This document shows, in pieces, positions 5,959 to 6,016 of a stretch of DNA of 6,016 nucleotides. The position numbers and the translations under genes are program-made. Positions within the stretch are counted from its first letter, which is position 1, and each line of letters begins with the position of its first letter. The notes under the pieces are model-generated. The model made no database searches, was not told the DNA's origin, and saw nothing but the letters and a program-made list of their open reading frames with translations. The stretch is from Listeria marthii FSL S4-120 (lineage in GTDB: Bacteria; Bacillota; Bacilli; Lactobacillales; Listeriaceae): positions 253,857 to 259,872 of the forward strand of contig CM001047.1 of assembly GCA_000183865.1 (NCBI GenBank). The letters are read 5' to 3'.

Positions 5959-6016
5959 ATGAAGAAGAAAACATCCCTCGCTTGTTCTGAGTGTGGTTCA
6001 AGAAACTATACGGTCA
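5959..6016 (+). CDS. rpmG: Ribosomal protein L33 (bL33), N-terminal 19 residues (runs off window)
   Basis: Small protein of the 50S ribosomal subunit. The visible product MKKKTSLACSECGSRNYTV matches the L33 N-terminus, with the basic start, a CxxC pair at C9 and C12 and the conserved RNYTV. The CxxC is half of the four-cysteine zinc site of 'C+' L33 paralogues; the second half lies outside the window. Such zinc-binding forms are often swapped for cysteine-free paralogues in zinc shortage, so this copy is the zinc-requiring type if the second pair exists. The ATG at 5959 is preceded by GCGGAG at 5941-5946, a rather distant ribosome site (12 bases). In Bacillales, rpmG here is usually followed by secE and nusG, which would be just outside the window. 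Confidence 0.9.
   Translation, partial: MKKKTSLACSECGSRNYTV

Noticed and set aside
1..6016. A novel accessory, defence or mobile system in the window
   Set aside because: Every gene belongs to a known housekeeping family in the standard Bacillales order. I saw no transposase, integrase, attachment repeat, spacer array, or region of odd base composition, and the only large gap is filled by the T-box leader.

Overview
This window is an ordinary, well-conserved stretch of a low-GC Gram-positive (Bacillales) chromosome. The proteins and the gene order gltX | cysE-cysS-mrnC-rlmB-rae1 | sigH | rpmG match the translation and rRNA-processing region known from Bacillus subtilis. Protein details, such as a 201-residue SigH unlike the longer B. 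subtilis protein, make Listeria (L. monocytogenes or a close relative) the best guess. The genus call is recognition plus inference, since no search was run. All genes are on the + strand and all long antisense ORFs are shadows.

Layout. Bases 1-1050 hold the C-terminal part of glutamyl-tRNA synthetase (gltX), closed by an intrinsic terminator at 1061-1092. The 398-base gap 1051-1448 is fully used: after the terminator come an extended -10 promoter (about 1110-1137) and a T-box tRNA-sensing leader (about 1144-1397). The leader has a UGC (Cys) specifier, a T-box bulge matching the tRNA-Cys acceptor end, and a leader terminator. It is followed by a tight gene string: cysE (serine acetyltransferase), cysS (cysteinyl-tRNA synthetase, TTG start), mrnC (Mini-RNase III), rlmB (23S rRNA 2'-O-methyltransferase) and rae1/yacP (ribosome-associated A-site endonuclease). 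Junctions range from a 1-base overlap to a 6-base gap. The 80-base gap after rae1 holds a near-consensus sigma-A promoter for sigH, which has a GTG start. The gap after sigH (5856-5958) holds another extended -10 promoter and a leader for rpmG (ribosomal protein L33), which runs off the window end.

How the genes work together. The T-box couples uncharged tRNA-Cys to cysteine precursor synthesis (CysE) and tRNA-Cys charging (CysS). I see no terminator between cysE and sigH, so the 23S rRNA maturation enzyme, the rRNA methyltransferase and the mRNA-cleaving ribosome factor downstream may share this cysteine-responsive readthrough. SigH and L33 have their own promoters.

I found no mobile element, CRISPR array, phage gene or clearly undescribed system. 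The points most worth a second look are the reach of the T-box into RNA-processing genes, the tiny ORF in front of sigH, and the leader structure before rpmG.
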